From Paraburkholderia nodosa DSM 21604 (GTDB lineage: Bacteria; Pseudomonadota; Gammaproteobacteria; Burkholderiales; Burkholderiaceae): a stretch of 64,000 bases of DNA. Made by a program: the position numbers and the translations under genes. The stretch lies in assembly GCF_000519185.1 (NCBI RefSeq), contig NZ_JAFA01000006.1, positions 292,454-356,453 of the forward strand, in the 5' to 3' direction. Under the pieces are notes generated by a model that was given only the letters and a program-made list of their open reading frames with translations, did no database searches and was not told where the DNA came from. Positions 8,569-17,821 of the stretch are shown piece after piece (the first letter of the stretch is position 1; each line of letters begins with the position of its first letter).

Positions 8569-11500
8569 TCAGTCGTCCTCATGCCGCGCGGACGGCGTGA
8601 CGGTCGGCGAGCCGGAGCCGCCGGATGCCGGCGGCGGCGTTCCGCTGCCAGCCACGGGTGTGTCCTTGCCGCCGCCCTTGCGCGAACCAAGCGACTCGAT
8701 CCCCCAGTAGAACATCGGAATGAAGAACACGGCGATCGCGGTCGCCCCCAGCATCCCGCCGATCACGCCGGTGCCGATCGAATGGCGGCTGTTTTGCGAG
8801 GCGCCGAGCGCAATCGCGAGCGGCACACAGCCGAGGATGAACGCAAGCGACGTCATCACGATCGGCCGCAAGCGCTCTTCCGCCGCGGTCAGCGCAGCGT
8901 CGTACGGCGTCTTGCCCTCCTCCCGGTTGAGCACCGCGAACTCGAAGATCAGGATCGCGTTCTTCGCGGCGAGCGCGATCAGCATGGTCAGCCCGATCTG
9001 GAAGTACACGTCGTTGTTCAGGCCGCGTAGCAGGATCGCGAGCAGCGCGCCGAAAAGCGCGAATGGCACCGCCATGAGCACGCCGACCGGCAGCGACCAT
9101 TTCTCGTATTGCGCGGCGAGGATCAGGAACACCATGATGATCCCGAACACGAACACGAGCCCCCCGGCCGAACCCGACTTGATTTCCTCGAACGCCTCGC
9201 CGCTCCACCCGACGGCGTAGCCCGGCGGCATCTGCGCGGCGAGTTCCTTCAAGGTGCCGATCACCTGGCCCGAGCTGTAGCCCGGCGCTGCGTTCGCCGT
9301 AATCTTGACCGCCGGGAAGTTGTTGAAGCGTGTGATCAGATCGGGTCCCGTGACGTACTTGTAGGTCATCACCGCCTTGATCGGCACCATGTTGTTCGAG
9401 CGGCTGCGCACGTAGATCTGGTCGAGGTCGGCGGGCGTGAGCCGGTAGCGCGGATCGGCCTGAACGATCACCTGCCAGAGCCGCGCGTCCTTGTTGAACT
9501 GCGACACGTAAAGCGAGCCGAACATCGTTTGCATCGCGCTGTACACCTCTTCGACCGGCACGCCGAGCGTCTCCGCCTGGTCGCGGTCGACGTTCACGAG
9601 CAACTGCTGCGAGCTCGCGTTGAACGTCGTGGTCACGCCGGTGAGCTCGGGGCGCGCCCTCGCCTTCGCAATGAAGTCCTGCACGACGCCCGCGAGCTGC
9701 TGAATCGAGCCGTCTCCGTGACTTTCGATCCACATCTCGCTGCCGCCCGTCGTACCGAGACCCGGAATGGACGGCGGATTCACCGGTATGACGAGGCCCT
9801 CCTGAATTTTCGAGAGCGTTTCGTAAGCCTTGATCAGCACGGCGCGCGCGTTTTGCTCCCTGATGTTCGAGAACTTGTACCGCTCATCGAAGCTCCTCAG
9901 GCCGACGAAGAACGTGCCCGCGTTGTTCTTGTTCTCGCTGTCGAGCAGGCTGTAGCCGTTCACGATCGTGATGCTGCTGACCGCCGCCTGCTTCATGAAA
10001 TAGTCGGTGACCTTGTCGCCCACGCCCGCGGTCCGGTCGAGGCTCGCCGCGTCCGGCATGATGATCGCGCCAAGCAGATAGCCCTGGTCCTCGGGCGGCA
10101 GGAAAGCGCCTGGGATCGACTTCCCCATCATGACGGCAAGCACGATCACGGCACCGAAAACAAGGAGGCCCAGCACGTAGCGCCGGATCATGAACCGCAC
10201 GGCGCGCCCGTAGCCGGCCGTCATGCGCTCGAACTGATGGTCGAACCACCGGAAGAAGCCCTTTTTCTCATGGTGCGTGGGCTTGAGCAGGATGGCGGCA
10301 AGCGCCGGAGACAGCGTGAGCGCCACGATGCCCGAGAACACCACCGAGATCGCAATCGTGATCGCGAACTGCTTGTACAGTTGTCCGGTGATGCCGCCAA
10401 GGAACGCAACCGGCACGAACACGGCGCACATGACGAGCACGATGGCGATGACCGGGCCCGACACCTCGTCCATCGCCCGCTTGGCCGCGTCTTTCGGACC
10501 GAGCTTGAAGACGGTCATGTTGCGCTCGACGTTCTCGATCACGACGATCGCGTCGTCCACGACGATGCCGATGGCGAGCACCATCCCGAACAACGTCAGC
10601 ATGTTGATCGAGAAGCCCAGCGCCGCCATCCCCATGGCCGTGCCGACGATCGACACCGGGACGGCCAGCACCGGAATGAGCGTCGCGCGCAGGCTCTGCA
10701 GAAACACGTACACGACGATCACCACCAGCACGAGCGCTTCGAAGAAGGTGTGGACCACGTCGGCGATCGACGCACGCGTGAACTCCGTCGTGTCCATCGC
10801 GACCTGGTAGTCGAGCCCTTCGGGAAACGAAGTCTTGAGCTCCGCGAGCGTCTCGCGCACCTGCTTCGAGACGTCGAGCGCATTCGCGCCCGGCTGCTGG
10901 TAGACCGCGATGATCGTCGCCGGCTTGCCCTGATAGGTGGTGCGGTTCGAATAGCTCTTCTGACCCAGCTCGGCCCGGCCGATGTCTTTCAGCCGGACGA
11001 TCGCGGCGCCGGTGCTCGCTGCGCGGATGATGATGTTGTCGAACTCGGCGGGCGTCGCGAGCCGCCCGGTGGTCGTCACCGCGAACGACTGCTCGACCGG
11101 GTTGCCGGTTGGCGCCTGGCCGACGGTGCCGACCGCGAATTGCTGGTTCTGGCCACGTACGGCGTTTTGCACGTCGCCGGCGGTAATGCCGAGCTGCGCC
11201 ATGCGATCGGGCTTCAACCAGATCCGCATCGCATAATCTGGAGTGCCAAAGATCGAAGACTGGTTCGCACCCGGAATCCGCTTGATCGTGTCGAGCACGT
11301 AGACGTTCGCGTAGTTCGCGATATAGGTCGGATCGAAGCGCTCGTCCGGCGAGTAGATCGCGATCACCATCATGAAGGCGTTCGACTTTTTCTGGACCTG
11401 GACGCCCTGCGACTGCACCTGCTGCGGCAGCTGCGGCAGCGCAAGGTTCACGCGGTTCTGCACGTCGACCTGGGCAAGTTCCGGATTGGTGCCGATGCCG

Positions 11501-11787
11501 AAGAACACGTTGAGCGTGTAGTTGCCGGTCGACGAGCCGGACGAATACATGTAGATCATGTTGTCCGAACCGTTGACCTGTTGCTCGATCGGCGCGGCCA
11601 CATTGTTCGCCACGACGTCGGCGCTGGCTCCCGGGTAGGTCGCGGAGACCGTGATCTGCGGCGGTGTGACGTCCGGATACTGCGCGATGGGCAGCGCGAG
11701 CATCGTCAACGCGCCGCCGAGCGTGATCACGATCGAGATGACGGACGCGAAGATGGGCCGGTCGATGCAGAAGTGCGAGATGTTCAT
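8569..11787 (-). CDS. RND multidrug efflux pump, HAE1 family (AcrB/MexB-like)
   Basis: At 1072 residues this is a full-length hydrophobe/amphiphile RND pump. It begins MNISHFCIDRPIFASVISI, the typical first transmembrane helix, and holds the proton-relay pair in GIVVDDAIVVIENVERNM (helix 4). Periplasmic porter and docking loops lie between helices 1-2 and 7-8, and the C-terminus is helical and then charged. It exports drugs or solvents across the inner membrane by proton antiport. The adaptor gene precedes it by 11 bases and the outer-membrane factor follows by one base. No local repressor gene flanks the operon, so its inducer cannot be inferred. Confidence 0.95.
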   Translation of the reverse strand: MNISHFCIDRPIFASVISIVITLGGALTMLALPIAQYPDVTPPQITVSATYPGASADVVANNVAAPIEQQVNGSDNMIYMYSSGSSTGNYTLNVFFGIGTNPELAQVDVQNRVNLALPQLPQQVQSQGVQVQKKSNAFMMVIAIYSPDERFDPTYIANYANVYVLDTIKRIPGANQSSIFGTPDYAMRIWLKPDRMAQLGITAGDVQNAVRGQNQQFAVGTVGQAPTGNPVEQSFAVTTTGRLATPAEFDNIIIRAASTGAAIVRLKDIGRAELGQKSYSNRTTYQGKPATIIAVYQQPGANALDVSKQVRETLAELKTSFPEGLDYQVAMDTTEFTRASIADVVHTFFEALVLVVIVVYVFLQSLRATLIPVLAVPVSIVGTAMGMAALGFSINMLTLFGMVLAIGIVVDDAIVVIENVERNMTVFKLGPKDAAKRAMDEVSGPVIAIVLVMCAVFVPVAFLGGITGQLYKQFAITIAISVVFSGIVALTLSPALAAILLKPTHHEKKGFFRWFDHQFERMTAGYGRAVRFMIRRYVLGLLVFGAVIVLAVMMGKSIPGAFLPPEDQGYLLGAIIMPDAASLDRTAGVGDKVTDYFMKQAAVSSITIVNGYSLLDSENKNNAGTFFVGLRSFDERYKFSNIREQNARAVLIKAYETLSKIQEGLVIPVNPPSIPGLGTTGGSEMWIESHGDGSIQQLAGVVQDFIAKARARPELTGVTTTFNASSQQLLVNVDRDQAETLGVPVEEVYSAMQTMFGSLYVSQFNKDARLWQVIVQADPRYRLTPADLDQIYVRSRSNNMVPIKAVMTYKYVTGPDLITRFNNFPAVKITANAAPGYSSGQVIGTLKELAAQMPPGYAVGWSGEAFEEIKSGSAGGLVFVFGIIMVFLILAAQYEKWSLPVGVLMAVPFALFGALLAILLRGLNNDVYFQIGLTMLIALAAKNAILIFEFAVLNREEGKTPYDAALTAAEERLRPIVMTSLAFILGCVPLAIALGASQNSRHSIGTGVIGGMLGATAIAVFFIPMFYWGIESLGSRKGGGKDTPVAGSGTPPPASGGSGSPTVTPSARHEDD

Positions 11788-11798
11788 CGAGTCGCCCC

Positions 11799-13085
11799 TT
11801 ACTGCGACGCGCCGCTGGATTTGGCCGGCGCCATCGCTCGCTCGCCCCCGCTCACCTGCGGCGCCGACGCACCGCCCTTCTCCACGACCGTCTTGCCGCC
11901 GGTCTGGGTCGAGGGGAGCGTTCCGGCGATCTTGAGCGGCACGTCGGGCACGACGCGGATCGCGCCGTCCACCACGATGCGCTCTCCGGCCTTCAGACCA
12001 TCGTTGATGAACCAGTTGTCGCCGCTCCAGTCGCCGACTTCGACCACTCGCTGCTTCGCCTTCGACTCATTGTCCACGACCCAGACGAAGTGGCTCTTCG
12101 CGCCCTGCAGCACCGAGCGTTGCGGCACGAGGATCGCATTCGGCCGCGTGGCGCCCGACACGCGTGCGCGCACGAACTGCCCCGGCCGCAGCGTACCCTT
12201 CGGGTTCGCGAGCGAGGCCCGCACGAGGAACGTGCCCGTGTCGGTGCTGAACGCCGGATTCGCAAAGCTGATAGTGCCGTGCTGGGGAAATTCCGTGCCG
12301 TCGGCGAGTATCACCGCCACCACGAACTCGCTGTTCGGCGGGAAGAGCAGCTTGCCCGCCGCAATCTCGTCCTGAAAGTGCAGCATTTCGTTTTCGGAAA
12401 TGCTGAAGTTCACCCAGATCGGATCGAGCTGATAGACAAAGGTAAGGAGCCCAGATGAATTGGCGATCAGATAGCTGCCGTCCTGCTGTCTCGCATAGCT
12501 CGCGAGGCCATCCAGCGGCGACTTGATCGTCGTGTAGCCGAGGTTGAGCTCCGCCGTCTCCACCTGCCCTTGCGCGGAAATCACCGCGGCCTGGGCCTGC
12601 TTCTCGTTGCCGATCGCGTCGTCGAGATCCTTCTGGCTCAATGCCTGTTGCGCGGCAAGCGGCTTGACCCGGGCAAGATTCTGCTGCGTGACCGTGAGCC
12701 GCGCCTGCTGCTGCGCAAGTTCGCCGCGCGCCGTTTGCAGCGCGGCCTGAAACGGCTTCGGATCCATCAGGAACATCGTCTGGCCGGCTTTCACCTTGTC
12801 GCCTTCGGAGTACGTCCGCCGGTCGAGAAAGCCGTCCACGCGCGCACGAATTTCCACTTCCCGCGAACTCTGTGTCTGCGCGGTGAACTCGAGTTGGACC
12901 GGGGTGTCCTGAGCCGTGATCGTCATCACCGTGACTTCCGGCGCGCCGAGCGCCGGCGGCCCCGATGCCTTTTTGCAGCCGGCGAAGAGCGTCAACGCAA
13001 TGGCGACGAGGATTAGCGGCAGGCGGTCCCGGCGTGCCGCAACCCGGGGTAACGATCGATGCTCGGGAAAGAACGGTCCGCTCAT
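11799..13085 (-). CDS. RND efflux periplasmic adaptor (membrane fusion protein)
   Basis: This 428-residue lipoprotein has the lipobox LFAGC near residue 36, then a lipoyl/barrel-sandwich half, a long coiled hairpin rich in Gln and Ala (about 110-190, ARGELAQQQARLTVTQQNLA), the second lipoyl half, and a beta-barrel domain. It bridges pump and outer-membrane factor. GGGAGG lies seven to eight bases before the ATG. It is the first gene of the operon, so the promoter lies in the 560-base gene-free region upstream. Confidence 0.93.
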   Translation of the reverse strand: MSGPFFPEHRSLPRVAARRDRLPLILVAIALTLFAGCKKASGPPALGAPEVTVMTITAQDTPVQLEFTAQTQSSREVEIRARVDGFLDRRTYSEGDKVKAGQTMFLMDPKPFQAALQTARGELAQQQARLTVTQQNLARVKPLAAQQALSQKDLDDAIGNEKQAQAAVISAQGQVETAELNLGYTTIKSPLDGLASYARQQDGSYLIANSSGLLTFVYQLDPIWVNFSISENEMLHFQDEIAAGKLLFPPNSEFVVAVILADGTEFPQHGTISFANPAFSTDTGTFLVRASLANPKGTLRPGQFVRARVSGATRPNAILVPQRSVLQGAKSHFVWVVDNESKAKQRVVEVGDWSGDNWFINDGLKAGERIVVDGAIRVVPDVPLKIAGTLPSTQTGGKTVVEKGGASAPQVSGGERAMAPAKSSGASQ

Positions 13086-13649
13086 GAATGGCCTCCCGCA
13101 ACGCGCTGGACCTGCGCATCGCCCCGGTACGCGCGCGCCATGGTCACCTCTTCGTTGCCCGCTTACTGTTCGCGATCCGGATCGGCAAGGATCCGCACAC
13201 TACGCTAGACGCGACGCCGGCCGAGGCAGGACGGGGCCAGCCGACTTGCCGCTCCCGGACAATTGCCCACGCCGGTTATGACTTCCGCGATACATCGCGC
13301 CCCGATGATTTGCGCGAACACCGGAATGACTTTTTGTCTCCTGGCTGGGGTGCCGCGCAGGCGGCGCGCTCGAAAGCGCCACCGGCGCCACCCGGCGCTT
13401 TGGTATCGGCGCCGGATGGTCACGGCGCTCGTAGTCGTGAAGTTTGGTAGCGGTCCGAGGCAAAAACAATGGGACTTTGGTCCGATATCCCGCTGAGCAC
13501 GCCTCTTGCTGTTCACGGCGAAGACGCAGCGGTTGCCAATGCAACCGCCACGCGGCACGCCCAGGTCAGGAGGCGCGGCGCAAACCGGCTATGGGACTTT
13601 GCTCAACCGTTGAAGTTGAAAGCCACGCCGGGAGCGTGGCCGGACGCGG
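13086..13649. other. 564-base region upstream of the RND operon with no convincing gene
   Basis: Short open frames on both strands lack recognisable domains or good ribosome binding sites. An imperfectly looped inverted repeat is present: AAAGCGCC (13373-13380) and GGCGCTTT (13394-13401), an eight-base stem with a 13-base loop. The efflux promoter should lie near 13090-13250, but no clear hexamers or repressor palindrome were found. Confidence 0.5.
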
Positions 13650-13934
13650 TCAATTGCAACCGTGACTATTCGCTGTCCGATAACAGGTCGTGCCGCCGGG
13701 CCCACGCGCGACGCCTTTTCCGTTGGCCGTCTTCGCCTCGCCGCCACGATTGTTTTGGGTCGTCCGAACGCCGTTCTGATTCGTCTGGGATGTCCAGGCG
13801 GTGCCCGTATTCCGGTTGTAACCGCCCGCGGAGGACCCATTGCCACAGACTGTTTGTCCACGGTTATTGGTCGCGCATTCCGCAAATGCACTTGAACTGA
13901 TGATTAAGCAAGCCACTAGCAATACGATCTTCAT
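13650..13934 (-). CDS. Small secreted Asn/Gly-rich protein of unknown function
   Basis: This 94-residue protein starts with a clear Sec signal (MKIVLLVACLIISSSAFA, cleaved before ECATN). The mature part is rich in Asn, Gly and Thr and has four cysteines, near both ends (ECATN and TVCGNG; TTCYR and HGCN), so disulfides are likely. The middle part (TQNNRGGEAKTANGKGVARG) looks unstructured. GGGAGA precedes the ATG at 13934. It is divergent from the LysR gene. I recognise no named domain; a periplasmic or secreted role is inferred only from the signal. Confidence 0.72.
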   Translation of the reverse strand: MKIVLLVACLIISSSAFAECATNNRGQTVCGNGSSAGGYNRNTGTAWTSQTNQNGVRTTQNNRGGEAKTANGKGVARGPGGTTCYRTANSHGCN

Positions 13935-14126
13935 GGCGGTCTCCCGAAGGTTCTGCCAAAACGTGACTGGCGCATGATCGATGAAGCGTCGATCGCCATC
14001 CCGTCGCCGTCTCAAAGAGTGTAGGTCGTGTGCCAGGCGAAGGCCACCGACCCGATACCACTGCCCGTCGTTAGGGGAAACCCCTCTTCCGGAATAACGA
14101 TAGGTAGATCAATTATTTGAAAAACG

Positions 14127-14162
14127 CATTCTTACTGCGTCAGAATGTGATTTCTGCATTCT
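14127..14162. promoter_or_regulatory. Three alternating CATTCT half-sites, candidate LysR operator
   Basis: CATTCT (14127-14132), its reverse complement AGAATG (14143-14148) and CATTCT again (14157-14162) alternate with 10- and 8-base spacers, ending 25 bases before the LysR start. LysR regulators bind such dyads, usually near their own promoter. Placement this close to the start suggests autorepression of the whole operon. Confidence 0.45.
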
Positions 14163-14187
14163 TGTGCATCCCAACATCAACCGGAAG

Positions 14188-15165
14188 ATGGAACTACGCC
14201 AGCTCGAAGCCTTCGCCGCAGTGATCACGACCGGTAGCGTCACCGCCGCCGGCCGCCTGCTGGGGCGCTCACAGCCAGCGATCACGCGGCTGATCCAGGA
14301 GCTCGAAACCGAGGTCGGCTATGCGCTGTTCACGCGCAACGGCCCGCGCGTCACGCCAACCGGGCAAGGCATCCTGCTCTACGAGGACGTCGAGCACGTG
14401 CTGACGGGCGTGCAACAGATACGCAAGCGCGCCGGCGAAATTGGCCGCGGCGAAAGCCGCCCGCTGCGCATTGCCGCGACGTCCGCCCTCGCCGCCGGCC
14501 TCGTGCCCGTCGCGCTCGCGCGCACCGATCTCGCTGTCGCCGCGCAGACGATCCAGCTGCGCAGCATGGCCCCGGAACAGGTCGTGCACGATGTCCTGAC
14601 CGGCGCGGCCGACATCGGCGTGGCGAGCCTGCCGCTCGAACATCGCGGCGTGGTCGTGCACTGGATCGGGCAATCCGCGTGCGTTGCGGCGCTGCGCGAC
14701 GACGATCCGCTTGCCCGCTCCGACCGGCTGCCGCTGTCGGCCTGCGAGGGCCGGCGCATCGTCACGATGCAGAACCCGTATCGCCTGCGCCGCCGGCTCG
14801 ATCATGCGTTCGCGCAGGCCGATGTCGAGCCGGCCGGACTCATCGAGACGAATTCGTCGATGAACGCGCTGACCGCGGTTCGCGCCGGTCTCGGCATCTC
14901 GGTGCTCGAACCGGTCACGGCCTACGGCATGCCGCTTGCCGGCGTCGCGATCCGCCCGATCGACGCCGACATTCCGTATTTCTTCGGCGTGATCTCGCGC
15001 GACGCCATCGCGCTGCCCCCCGCGGCCGTGACGCTCATCGACGCGCTCGCAGACGCAGCCCGCGCCGTGCTGCCCGATTTCGCGCTGCGCGCGAGCGCCG
15101 AGCACGCCCAAGTCCTGCAGTCGCTGTATGGCGATCTGCCCGCCACCAAGGAAGCTTTGCCGTAA
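14188..15165 (+). CDS. LysR-family transcriptional regulator
   Basis: This 325-residue protein begins MELRQLEAFAAV, with the standard LysR winged helix-turn-helix (about 1-60, GSVTAAGRLLGRSQPAITRLI) and a periplasmic-binding-like effector domain (about 90-300). The ATG at 14188 is preferred over an in-frame GTG at 14164 because it gives the canonical N-terminus. Its stop overlaps the next start (TAATG), so unlike most LysR genes it leads the operon it presumably controls. The operon encodes a flavin monooxygenase, two CMD proteins and an MFS carrier. The effector is unknown. Confidence 0.93.
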   Translation: MELRQLEAFAAVITTGSVTAAGRLLGRSQPAITRLIQELETEVGYALFTRNGPRVTPTGQGILLYEDVEHVLTGVQQIRKRAGEIGRGESRPLRIAATSALAAGLVPVALARTDLAVAAQTIQLRSMAPEQVVHDVLTGAADIGVASLPLEHRGVVVHWIGQSACVAALRDDDPLARSDRLPLSACEGRRIVTMQNPYRLRRRLDHAFAQADVEPAGLIETNSSMNALTAVRAGLGISVLEPVTAYGMPLAGVAIRPIDADIPYFFGVISRDAIALPPAAVTLIDALADAARAVLPDFALRASAEHAQVLQSLYGDLPATKEALP

Positions 15166-16634
15166 TGAATCCGACCCCCCCATCGTCCGCAGGTCTCGCC
15201 GCGCTCGAAGCCCGTCTGCGCGAGGATCTCGCGTGGCTCGAACTGCCCGCGAAGCGCTGGATACCCGAACGCACCCTCGAAGGCCGACCCGTGATCGACG
15301 TGGCGATCGTGGGCGGCGGTATGGCCGGACTCGCGCTGGCTGCCGCGCTCGGCCATCTCGGCATCGACGCCGTCATCTACGATCAGTCGCCGCGCGGTTT
15401 CGAAGGGCCCTGGGCCACCACGGCGCGCATGGAAACATTACGTTCTCCGAAGCAGCTGACCGGCCCGGCGCTCGGCCTGCCCTCGCTCACGTTCCGTGCG
15501 TGGTTCGAAGCGCAGTTCGGCGTAGCGGCGTGGGATGCGCTCGACAAGATCCCGCGCCTGCAATGGATGGACTATCTGCGCTGGTATCGCGACGTGCTCG
15601 ACATCGACGTGCGCAACGAACACCGGGTCATCGCAATCACGCCAGGCGCGCACGGCAGCGTCGCGCTGTCTGTCACGAGCGCAGCGGGCAGCGAGACCGT
15701 CCATGCGCGCCACGTCGTCCTCGCGACGGGCCGTGACGGCCTGGGCGGCCCTGCCGTGCCGGCATTCGTGCGCGATCTGCCGCGCCGCTTCTACGCCCAC
15801 TCGTCCGATGTCATGGACTATGGCACGCTGCGCGGCAAGCGCGTCGGCATCATCGGCGCGGGCGCATCGGCGATGGACAGCGCGGCCACCGCGCTGGAGG
15901 CAGGTGCGGCCTCGGTCGATCTGCTGATCCGCCGCGCGGACATTCCGCGCATCAACAAAGGCAAGGGCGCGGGCAATCCAGGCCTCACGCACGGCCATGC
16001 TGCGCTGTCCGATGAGTGGAAGTGGCGCATCCGCCACTACATCAACGTGCAGCAGGTGCCGCCGCCACGCGGCAGTACGCTGCGCGTGTCGCGCCACGCC
16101 AACGCCCGATTCAACCTCGGTGCGCCAATCACGGGCATCGAACAAGTGGACGACGAACTGTGCGTAAGCACGCCGAAAGGTGACTTTGCGTTGGACTTTC
16201 TGGTGTTCGCAACGGGCTTCCGCATCGATTTGACGAGCCGCGCCGAATTCGCGCCGTTTGCCCGCCACGTCCGTGCGTGGAAAGACCGCTACGCGATGCC
16301 TGCCGGCGACGACGACATCGAGCTTGCCGATTCGCCCGACCTCGGACCGGTGTTCGAGTTCCAGGAAAAGACGCCTGGTGCGTGTCCCGGACTCGAACGC
16401 ATCCACTGCTTTTGCGCGCCCGCGACGCTCTCGCACGGCGCGCTGTCGGGCGACATCCCGGCTGTCAGCGAAGGCGCGAAGCGGCTCGCACAGGGGCTTG
16501 CCGCGACCTTCTATCGAGAGGATGTCGAATTGCATTACGCCAACATGGCGGCCTTCGCCGAGCCGGAAATCGAAGGCGACGAATGGACGCCCGCGCCACC
16601 GCCTCCGGCACTCGCCGAGCGCGAAGCGAAATGA
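15165..16634 (+). CDS. FAD-dependent monooxygenase, FMO/Baeyer-Villiger-like
   Basis: This 489-residue protein has two dinucleotide sites: FAD-binding VAIVGGGMAGLALA (GGGMAG at 50-55) and NADPH-binding VGIIGAGASAMDSA (GAGASA at 231-236). An ATG-type loop (LVFATGF) lies towards the end. This layout is that of flavin-containing and Baeyer-Villiger monooxygenases, although the strict BVMO fingerprint was not found. It probably oxygenates a small organic (possibly S- or N-containing) substrate in the cytoplasm. Its start overlaps the LysR stop by one base. Confidence 0.85.
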   Translation: MNPTPPSSAGLAALEARLREDLAWLELPAKRWIPERTLEGRPVIDVAIVGGGMAGLALAAALGHLGIDAVIYDQSPRGFEGPWATTARMETLRSPKQLTGPALGLPSLTFRAWFEAQFGVAAWDALDKIPRLQWMDYLRWYRDVLDIDVRNEHRVIAITPGAHGSVALSVTSAAGSETVHARHVVLATGRDGLGGPAVPAFVRDLPRRFYAHSSDVMDYGTLRGKRVGIIGAGASAMDSAATALEAGAASVDLLIRRADIPRINKGKGAGNPGLTHGHAALSDEWKWRIRHYINVQQVPPPRGSTLRVSRHANARFNLGAPITGIEQVDDELCVSTPKGDFALDFLVFATGFRIDLTSRAEFAPFARHVRAWKDRYAMPAGDDDIELADSPDLGPVFEFQEKTPGACPGLERIHCFCAPATLSHGALSGDIPAVSEGAKRLAQGLAATFYREDVELHYANMAAFAEPEIEGDEWTPAPPPPALAEREAK

Positions 16635-16666
16635 GCGCGTGAATCTGCCGTTTTCCGGAGTTGACC

Positions 16667-17179
16667 ATGACATACGACACTGACGACATCGTCGATCGCG
16701 TTGCCGAGCTGGCGCCCGACTCGGCCACCCGCGCATTGCGGCACCAGCGCGCCAAGGTGGTGGAAGCAACGCAAGGCAGCTACGACGCGCTGTTCGCCCC
16801 CACGCTGGAAGGTCTCACGCTAGTCGAGCGGTTGCTCGTCGCGCTTTACGCGAGCCGCCTCGCGCCTTCACCGGCGCTCGCTGTCCACTACCGCGCCGAA
16901 CTGGCCGCACACGAAGTCGATGCGGCGACACTCGCCGCCGTGGAAACGGGAGCGCCCGAGGATCTCACTGCGCCGCGCCTGCGCGCGATCCTCGCGTTCA
17001 CGCGCACGCTGATCGAAAATCCGGTCGCTGGCGACAAGGCCGCGCTGCAGACGCTGCCCGCCGCCGGCTTGACGACGCCGGCCGTCGTCGCGCTCGCACA
17101 GCTGATCGCCTTCCTTTCGTACCAGACGCGCCTCGTCGCGGGTCTGCAAGCCCTCAAGCAGCTGGAGCGCGCATCATGA
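16667..17179 (+). CDS. CMD-domain protein without catalytic cysteines
   Basis: This 170-residue all-helical protein belongs to the carboxymuconolactone decarboxylase / AhpD-like superfamily and resembles a group annotated as CMD domain protein, Avi_7170 family (from memory). It contains no cysteine, so it cannot do AhpD-type redox chemistry alone. GGAG lies six bases upstream of the ATG. Its last four bases (ATGA) overlap the start of the next CMD gene, which does have the CxxC motif. The two may form a mixed complex, with this one structural or regulatory. Its role is not established. Confidence 0.8.
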   Translation: MTYDTDDIVDRVAELAPDSATRALRHQRAKVVEATQGSYDALFAPTLEGLTLVERLLVALYASRLAPSPALAVHYRAELAAHEVDAATLAAVETGAPEDLTAPRLRAILAFTRTLIENPVAGDKAALQTLPAAGLTTPAVVALAQLIAFLSYQTRLVAGLQALKQLERAS

Positions 17180-17775
17180 GCGACATTATCCGATCGCACG
17201 GCTTCACGAACGAATCGCTGGAATGGGACGCGTGGCTCGACGTCGTCGACCTCGACCAGGCCACCACGGGTCAGATCGCCGTGCTCGAGGAAAGCCACCC
17301 CAAGGCCAAAGTCTCGGACTACTACCGGTTTCTCGTCCATCAGCCCGAAATCCTGCGGCAGCGCTCCGCCGCGTTCAACGCGATCATGTACGCGCCCGGC
17401 GGCTTGCCTCGCGCGGAACGGGAGCTCTCGACCACCGTGGTTTCGCGGCTCAACGGCTGTGTGTATTGCGCGTCGGTGCACGCCCAGCGTTTCGAGCAGC
17501 TCGCCCGGCGCAACGACGTGATCCGGCAGGTGTTCGCCGATCCTCACAGCGCCGGCACGACCCGGCGCGAAGAGGCGATCGCCCGCTTCTCGGCCGCGTT
17601 GACCGAGCACCCAAACGAGATCGAGGCGGCCCAGTTGCAGGCATTGCGCGAGGCCGGTCTAACGGATGCCGAAATTCTCGACCTGATCCATTCGATTGCC
17701 ATTTTCGCGTGGGCGAACCGCCTGATGCTCAATCTCGGCGAACCCGTGTTTCCCGCGCCGACACCCGCCTCCTGA
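17176..17775 (+). CDS. CMD-family peroxidase-like protein with CxxC active site
   Basis: This 199-residue alkylhydroperoxidase-like protein carries C95-x2-C98-x3-H102 (NGCVYCASVH), the redox motif of AhpD relatives. It resembles proteins annotated as alkylhydroperoxidase domain protein, Avi_7169 family (from memory). It overlaps its cysteine-free partner by four bases and follows a flavin monooxygenase. A role in removing peroxide leaked by the flavoenzyme or reducing a peroxy intermediate is plausible but inferred. Confidence 0.85.
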   Translation: MSDIIRSHGFTNESLEWDAWLDVVDLDQATTGQIAVLEESHPKAKVSDYYRFLVHQPEILRQRSAAFNAIMYAPGGLPRAERELSTTVVSRLNGCVYCASVHAQRFEQLARRNDVIRQVFADPHSAGTTRREEAIARFSAALTEHPNEIEAAQLQALREAGLTDAEILDLIHSIAIFAWANRLMLNLGEPVFPAPTPAS

Positions 17776-17821
17776 CCGACCAACGCTGGACCGTCCTTCA
17801 ACCAATACCCGGGGATAGCCG

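Noticed and set aside
9109..12375. A very long open frame on the plus strand opposite the RND pump
   Set aside because: It is rich in Arg, His and Asp with no domain, and mirrors a clear pump and adaptor on the other strand. High GC removes stop codons from antisense frames.
13200..13558. Short frames upstream of the RND operon
   Set aside because: Arg/Pro-rich, no ribosome site, no signal or domain, and overlapping on both strands.
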